NCBI GenBank assembly: GCA_002751075.1
Contig: NAOQ01000111.1
Coordinates: 12,163-27,885, forward strand
DNA length: 15,723 nucleotides
From: Ichthyophonus hoferi
Lineage: Eukaryota > Opisthokonta > Ichthyosporea > Ichthyophonida > Ichthyophonidae
Direction: 5' to 3'
Positions 10,597 through 15,723 of the stretch are shown here, piece after piece. The notes beneath the pieces are model-generated. The model ran no database searches. It had not been told where the DNA came from and worked only from the letters and a program-made list of their open reading frames with translations. Each line of letters opens with the position of its first letter. Positions within the stretch are counted from its first letter, which is position 1. The position numbers and the translations under genes were made by a program.

Positions 10597-10689
10597 ATCG
10601 TTTGTTATTTCTCTATATACTATATACTTGTTGTCTAAAAGAAAAAATTGGCTGTATTTTATTGCCTTGACCAGCTTATTACTGCTAGG

Positions 10690-10756
10690 ATTGGCTAATC
10701 ATATCTACTACAGCAGTGTCATTTTTCCCACAGCTTAATTTAATAGATATGATTGG
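10690..10756 (-). promoter_or_regulatory. Paired CCAAT boxes, probable SEC61B promoter
   Basis: Read on the minus strand, CCAAT occurs at 10690-10694 and 10752-10756, about 95 and 157 bp upstream of the proposed SEC61B start codon. An 11-bp inverted repeat (AATCATATCTA at 10697-10707, TAGATATGATT at 10744-10754) lies between and over them. The first box reads GCCAATC, as does the first SDR box. Position and motif support NF-Y-type control, by inference. Confidence 0.45.
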
Positions 10757-10759
10757 ATG

Positions 10760-11040
10760 GAAGTTATGTCATCCAACCTGCAGTATTTCATATATCTTAA
10801 TATATCAAAACGCCTCGTATTAATTAATTAATTACTGTACAGGCGTTCGATTTTTTACTTAATTAATTAGATTAATTAGAGTTAATTCCATTATTTTATT
10901 TTATTTTAAAAGTTAAGTTTAAGTTAAGCTCTCTTCTTTATAAAATCTTAAAGTAATTTAATCAATTTAATTTAATTATTATTTTATTATTTTATTAATT
11001 GTGTTAAAAAGAACACGCTTATTTGATCACTTAAATCATC
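10760..11040. other. AT-rich spacer
   Basis: Very AT-rich, with TTAATTAATTAATTA and TTTTATTTTATTTTA runs. No gene is seen. It lies upstream of SEC61B and before the plus-strand copy of the right-end repeat. Confidence 0.5.
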
Positions 11041-11092
11041 GACTCCATTTCAGATCCTGTTTTGGGTCCAGATAACGCGTTGTCTATGTATC

Positions 11093-11281
11093 ATGCCTAA
11101 GACAAGTCTGCAAGACTTGTTTAATAGTGAAAAATATGTCTTAGCATATCTGTACTCCATGCATGCAAAGGGACACGATAAGATCCTCCTTAATTTGGTA
11201 TTCTCTCTCCTTCTAAAAGAATATTGGTCACAGAAACGCTCGTGCCTCCACTTATTATTCCCAACACATTACATAATATAA
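11093..11281 (+). repeat. Plus-strand copy of an unrecognised, possibly coding repeat
   Basis: Positions 11130-11263 match the reverse complement of 15175-15308 at 103 of 134 positions with no gap, and similarity seems to extend back to 11102. Most differences are transitions. This copy is open over 62 codons from the ATG at 11093 and is GC-richer than its surroundings. Many of its residues are conserved in the other copy (for example YLYSM, LLLK and RSC), which suggests a formerly coding repeat. I do not recognise the protein. A TTTCAG acceptor-like site precedes it at 11047-11052, so a host exon captured or duplicated is possible. Confidence 0.6.
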
Positions 11282-12098
11282 TAAATACAATAAGATTACA
11301 CCACGTGATATTCCCGCGTAGTCCCCTACCACAGTAATAACTATGCCCATAGCAGTTTAATTTCCCAGATCTTATATGTACAGACAGATACCAACATATA
11401 ATAATATGAGCTGTATATATAGATATGCCACTTTGTAAGTGGATATTATTTTGACAATGACGAAAGATATTTTACATATCCAGTATTCTCACATTTAGTT
11501 TTACTGTTAATTTTATGTAGTTTATACTTTTACGTAGTAATATGTGAAACTTAGCAAATATAATACTTTTTTTTAGTTTATTTTTTTGGTTACATCCCAT
11601 CTTGTCTGATCTGTTTATATATCAATATATTAGATTATGTTGTAAACAAGTCCTTGTTTTTTTGCACGACTTCAGATGTAAATGTGTAGTTTATAGTAAT
11701 ATAGTTTATGTTAATTTACGATTATTTGGAATCCTCAATAGATACTACAGAATTGCAGAACAATTTATAATTTGCTGAAGCAAACCTTAATCATACCGGC
11801 ATATGCACAGATTGAAACCCAGTCATATGGTTTGACCAGTTTATTTGTTTAGCGAAATTTCTCATTTTGGACACCATTGAATACATTCCAAACGATAACT
11901 ATTACGGCTACCATACACTCCAATACTATACGTTAATGACCTAGTATTTTTTCTTTACACTGGCTGCAATTATGTATAAATACCAATGTAGTAACACCCC
12001 TAAGAGCGCAGCTCCACAGACTGCTATGACAGCGAAAGAACTATGTCAACAACTGATTAGTTAACGTTAATCTCCTGGTCTGTTTAAGATTCGTTTTT
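11282..12098. other. AT-rich stretch, no gene seen
   Basis: No splice-bounded coding island, RNA gene or repeat is recognised. A TTTATT at 11840-11845 reads AATAAA on the minus strand, about 255 bp beyond the stop at 12099-12101, and could end the transcript of the minus-strand exons described next. Confidence 0.45.
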
Positions 12099-12570
12099 CT
12101 AATGCGTGTCAGACATTGATTCTGAGTCAGTGAAGAATGACTCCTCTTGGCTAGTCGTTGACGTTGGGCTTTCGGAAGGAGAAGGGTTGCAGAGTATAGT
12201 TGTTTTCCTACTCGGGGCAGCCTGGTATGTTGAAGTCCTACTTGTTTCGCTGGTGTCCGTAAATAAAATAACTTTTGCTTTCCTATCTTTTCCTACGGAG
12301 TCAATGGAAGAGCACGTTTAAAAATATTTCTGGTTAAAGCTTTCTTTAAGGTCATCACAAAAGCAAAAAAACATTCAATACTCAAACTGAGATGCCAAAG
12401 ATTTCTTTCATTTATTTTCCGGTCCCTTATAATGGGCTAAGTTGGCATTATATATTTTCCGCCTATCTACTGACCTGCCAGTATATTTAGTATAATCCTA
12501 AAAAATTAGTTAAGCATTGGACTTGCGCCTGAATACCAGTGCAGGGATCTTCTCCTTTAAGCGTCATACC
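12099..12570 (-). CDS. C-terminal exons of an unrecognised Ser/Thr-rich protein (partial)
   Basis: I do not recognise this protein. The last exon, minus strand 12292 to 12099, follows a good pyrimidine tract and acceptor (CTCCGTAG) and is open for 63 codons to a TAG, at higher GC than its surroundings. It starts KDRKAKVILF and becomes rich in Ser, Thr, Pro and acidic residues, ending SESMSDTH, which looks like a disordered tail with possible kinase sites. A candidate preceding exon at 12570-12537 (acceptor ACGCAG, donor GTATTC, 34 nt) supplies the phase-1 overhang that the last exon needs. It is short and less sure. Upstream exons would lie beyond 12570, in the direction of the Copia fossil. 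The alternative is that this is the variable integrase-to-RT linker of that fossil. Its intact frame favours a host gene. Confidence 0.45.
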
Positions 12571-13569
12571 CTGCGTTATATTTACTTGTGTGAAGTATTG
12601 GATCTATGGTAGAATAAGTAGATGACTGAGCCTCGGACCAATCGATATATTAATCTAACTATACCATGATAAGATCTATCGGATCTACATAAAAAAATAT
12701 CTACTTAAAAGTACTGCACCGCTCACTGTTTCATGGTCTCAATTTCAAATAATTAATGCTGGAAAAATTAGCCAATAAAATAGCGTAATGCGAGGTTAGT
12801 TACTCAGTATTCTATACAAGTAATAAATCAAATCAGCAAATCTAATTACTAACCTAATAAAACAACACGACAAAGTTTATACAAATTTTTCAGTCTTCAT
12901 CACATTTATTTTGTATTTGAGATTTAATCTGTCCAAAATTGAGACCTGAACTCTGGCTATATGGTTTCCCCAGTTATACTGATCTGTCAGTCATACCTTA
13001 GCTATGGTTCTTGATTTAACAACTGAAATATTATATTGGAGTTAAGATTGAAATCCAACAGATGTGTAGACCCCAAGCTGCAACCTAATTGTTATGACTA
13101 ATTTATATTGCTTATTTAGCTACTAATAATTATTCTGGGATACTTGGCTCCAGATAAATAATCCCCTTGTCCAATTAAGATAAGATTTCATACCTTGATC
13201 TCTGGTCAAGTCACTCATAAAATCCAAAAGGTGCCTTGTACTAACTATTACTAATTATAGATAAACTGCAAGCTATTAGAATTAAAGTAAAGTATCACAA
13301 TCAATCAATGACTTAATTGAGAAAATGTTTAAGTGTTAACAGTACTAAACCCATAACTTTAGAGGTACAATGCTATATAATAGTCATATTTAATACACAA
13401 AAATACATACTAGCTATATATGACAACGTGGCGTATAGAGGCTGGTCCTATCTGATCCATATTACACTTTAATTTCTCTGGAGAGACTACTGGAGCATTA
13501 AACCTGCAGATTACATAAAACATTTCTATTCCTGACATCCCAACTACTCCTTTCTAGTAGATTGTTACT
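12571..13569. other. No recognised feature
   Basis: About 1 kb of AT-rich sequence with short, frequently interrupted frames on both strands. It lies where integrase sequence of the neighbouring Copia fossil would be expected, but I recognise none of its motifs. Confidence 0.4.
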
Positions 13570-14750
13570 GTGTCATCTTGGAACACAATTGTGAAGACTT
13601 TTCCCTTCAGTGAAGGTATTGGAGATAAGCTGACTCTTAGATCTGGTATGAACAAACCGTTCTACAGACTAATAGGGCTCCCCTTTTTGACTACTCTGGT
13701 AACTCACCATCCACTGCCAGTTTCCAAAGCAATCTTCTTCTTCCTGTTTTCCCCTCAGATGTAAAATGTTCTTGGAGTAAACGTGCCAAAGTCATATTTT
13801 CTGAACTGGAGAAATCTTGATAAACCACTGTCCAGTACAAAGCTTACATTGGAATTGTCTTCTTCTAGTTCCTCTTTATTTACATAAGCTGTGGCTACTT
13901 ATGAGGTATCATCCTCCGCTGTGTAAGCTACAATATAGGGCTTCCTTTCCTTCCCGTAGTGATGACAGTTGCCAGTCTCTTTTTTCTCCGACTTGTGGGT
14001 TGACTGCTTCTTTTCATGATGGCCTTTCTGTTTTCTTGCCAGTCTGGGACGTTTATTATTTTGCTGAGGTGATTGGAAACAGGTATTTTTATCAAACAGG
14101 CTTAGTCTTTCTATGAGGGGACACTAACTTTTTTTGCGTGCTTCATGGCAAATGTTGCATTAAGCTGATATATTGCTAAATAATTTTACAATTGATTGGT
14201 ATTTTTTTTTTTTTTTTTTTTGAATTTTGTTAGTTTTCAAACTTTCTTTGGGTTTTCAGCTTGAAATAAATGACCATGTCCTTGATAAATTATGTCAATG
14301 TCTCATAACTCTTTATAATTTAAGAGAAAGTCCAAACTTAACAATTATATCTGGTAGACCGTAAATTGTGAATCATCATGGTCATGACAGCTTGTTATAT
14401 TTCTCTATGACGGTTCTTTTCAGTCTCTTATTTGCTGCAAATAGCCTAACTATATGTGCATTACCACTTTTAATGGCTTTAGTAATATTTCAAGATATTC
14501 CAATATATATGTAGTTTGCTGTACGGCATATTTACCGTCAAACTGATTTTTCATAACTCCCTATATATAATATGTAAGCTGCTTTTGGTTCCAATCTGCC
14601 ATTATATATTGTTCCATGGAGATGAATGTATATAAGCAGTGTTTTGCCATTGTTTTTCTTGGTGACAGTCTAGTTGGACACTTCTGCTGCTGTGAAATCG
14701 GTTTCTTCTTTTTTGCTTGAAGAAACATTGAGACTTGCATTATCCTTTAA
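13570..14750 (-). mobile_element. Decayed Ty1/Copia-type LTR retrotransposon fragment
   Basis: Fossil on the minus strand, with parts in Copia order. A basic, Lys/His-rich region resembling the end of Gag near a zinc knuckle lies at about 13930-14100. A protease-like segment with the FVLDSG signature lies near 13824-13845. A following segment resembling the Copia sequence after the protease (FIPDLR, then a GKVFTIVF-like strand) lies at about 13570-13670. Weaker coding-like stretches at 14250-14740 may be Gag, but I cannot prove it. The element is broken many times (at least five) and incomplete, and no LTR, integrase or reverse transcriptase was recognised. It therefore looks old. Open frames on the plus strand over this region are shadows. 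Confidence 0.65.
14202..14221. repeat. T20 homopolymer
   Basis: Twenty consecutive T, that is poly(A) on the minus strand, within the fossil-rich region. It could be a tail of a retroposed insertion, but no target-site duplication was identified. Confidence 0.9.
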
Positions 14751-14779
14751 TTAAAACTGGTAGCATCAGTGAATTAATT

Positions 14780-15089
14780 AATATTGGAAATAAAACTGTT
14801 GTCTGTTGTATTAAATTCTAGCTGACGTACAGTGCTTTTATCTTTTGCCAATTGAGCTAGATAGTTGTCAGTAAGTAAGGGACAAGCTAAAGACTTTGTA
14901 TACTACAAGCAGAACACAAAATATCTCTGGGCTCAGAGACACTTTTAACATCTTACCCTTCAACTTGCAATATGTGCAATAACTATACTTCAAATCACTT
15001 TAATTATGGATGGTCACCATACTAATATCCTCTAATGGCTCAACTATATTTGGCTTGACTAGTTGGCCTTCCAATAAAGAATCTGGTTG
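14780..15089 (-). repeat. Second copy of a tandem repeat pair (right end)
   Basis: Two blocks match blocks further right in the same order and orientation. 15054-15089 matches 15552-15587 (28 of 36), sharing GAAGGCCAACTAGT on the minus strand. 14780-14812 matches 15319-15351 (28 of 33), sharing TTATTTCCAATATT on the minus strand. The spacings are 498 and 539 bp. Between the blocks the copies are too diverged to align by eye. The shared translation LLEGQLV suggests an old coding repeat, unidentified. Confidence 0.55.
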
Positions 15090-15174
15090 ATAAATATCTA
15101 CTACTTGAAAATCAAAGGCGTAATATAAAAAAATAATAAAACAAGTAAAACTAAAATTATAGAAAAACAATTGC

Positions 15175-15308
15175 TGGGAATAATAAAAAGAAGCAGGAAC
15201 GTTCTTGTGATTTATATTATTTTAGAAGGAGAGTGAGCATCGAATTAAGCGGTGTTTTAGCATTTTCCTTTGCATACATAGAATACAGATATACTAAGGC
15301 ATATTTTT
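15175..15308 (-). repeat. Minus-strand partner of the 11.1-kb repeat
   Basis: Reverse complement of 11130-11263 with 103 of 134 matches and no gap. The longest shared words are CTCTCCTTCTAAAA and TTATTATTCCCA. It sits between the two tandem blocks at 15.07 and 15.34 kb, so it is part of the same repeat unit. Unlike the plus-strand copy it is not open throughout. Confidence 0.65.
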
Positions 15309-15318
15309 ATGATTAAGC

Positions 15319-15587
15319 AATATTGGAAATAAGACTTGTATCTGTTGTACTGAGTTCTATCAGGCTGTCGTCGTCAAATAAAAGGCAAAACAAAGCTCTA
15401 ACTAGCTGCTCTTGAATATCCTTCTGTTAATCAACGGATATAGAAGTTTTTAGCTTCTTAGTGATGTATTGTATATTTAATATATTTAGTCTATTGATGG
15501 CTGTGTGTATATAGTTATAATATTACTATTATCAGAAGAATCAATACCAAACTCAACTAGTTGGCCTTCTAGTAAAGTAGCTGGATT
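15319..15587 (-). repeat. First copy of the tandem repeat pair (right end)
   Basis: Partner of 14780-15089. On the minus strand it holds two coding-like islands: one around 15486-15620 containing LLEGQLV, and one around 15315-15430 containing DDDSLIELSTTD, preceded by an AACAG acceptor-like site. The unit may be a duplicated pair of exons of a decayed gene or part of a mobile element. No family was recognised. Confidence 0.5.
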
Positions 15588-15626
15588 ATCTATTCCAATT
15601 TCTTCGGCAACTATAAACATGATATG

Positions 15627-15661
15627 AAAAAAAAAAAAAAAATGAAAAAAAAAAAAAANAN
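15627..15661. repeat. Interrupted poly(A) tract with two undetermined bases
   Basis: Sixteen A (15627-15642), then TG, then fourteen A (15645-15658) with N at 15659 and 15661. It is a homopolymer where base calling is unreliable. Frames crossing it should not be trusted. Confidence 0.9.
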
Positions 15662-15723
15662 ATAGAGACATAATAAGTAGACGAGAACAATATCGACGAA
15701 CGAATAGTAGTTTATTAGTTAGT

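Noticed and set aside
12106-12321. 71-codon plus-strand open frame
   Set aside because: It is the antisense shadow of the minus-strand exon 12099-12292, which has an acceptor and a more natural composition.
13570-14116. Two plus-strand open frames (64 and 99 codons)
   Set aside because: They are antisense to the Copia-type fossil. The recognisable motifs are on the minus strand.
11093-15308. Terminal inverted repeats of one large DNA transposon or Polinton
   Set aside because: The inverted copies are internal-looking and about 23 percent diverged. The minus copy is embedded in a tandem array, and no transposase, polymerase or capsid gene is seen between them.

Overview
The window is strongly AT-rich nuclear DNA from an intron-rich eukaryote. 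Exons stand out as GC-richer islands bounded by GT-AG introns. The lineage cannot be fixed from this piece. Sec61-beta carries the MLRFY form usual in plants, fungi and protists rather than the animal MWRFY, and the large gene belongs to a dehydrogenase family I know from bacteria, fungi and protists, so a unicellular eukaryote is my best inference.

Layout. (1) 1-670: upstream DNA with a cluster of CCAAT motifs at 409-465, a probable promoter. (2) 797-6717, plus strand: one 14-exon gene for an unusual zinc-module short-chain dehydrogenase/reductase (SDR). Almost the whole protein (about 500 residues) reads through the exon junctions to a natural stop. (3) 6718-7509: short convergent intergenic region with a poly(A) signal for each flanking gene. 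(4) 7510-10596, minus strand: SEC61B, the small tail-anchored subunit of the Sec61 translocon, in three certain exons plus a probable 9-nt first coding exon, with CCAAT boxes just upstream at 10690-10756. (5) 11.0-15.7 kb: no complete gene. It holds two minus-strand exons of an unrecognised Ser/Thr-rich protein (12099-12570), a decayed Ty1/Copia-type fossil on the minus strand (about 13570-14120, perhaps to 14750), and an unrecognised repeat family. That family is present as an inverted pair (11130-11263 against 15175-15308, 103 of 134 positions identical without gaps) and as a tandem pair about 0.5 kb apart (14.78-15.09 and 15.32-15.59 kb).

The two complete genes are functionally unrelated: SEC61B is secretory-pathway housekeeping and the SDR is a predicted oxidoreductase of unknown substrate. 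I see no CRISPR array, operon, rRNA or tRNA, and no evidence of a new multigene system. The points most worth following are the SDR with a substituted catalytic tyrosine and a split zinc module, its optional 12-nt microexon, and the unexplained repeat family at the right end.
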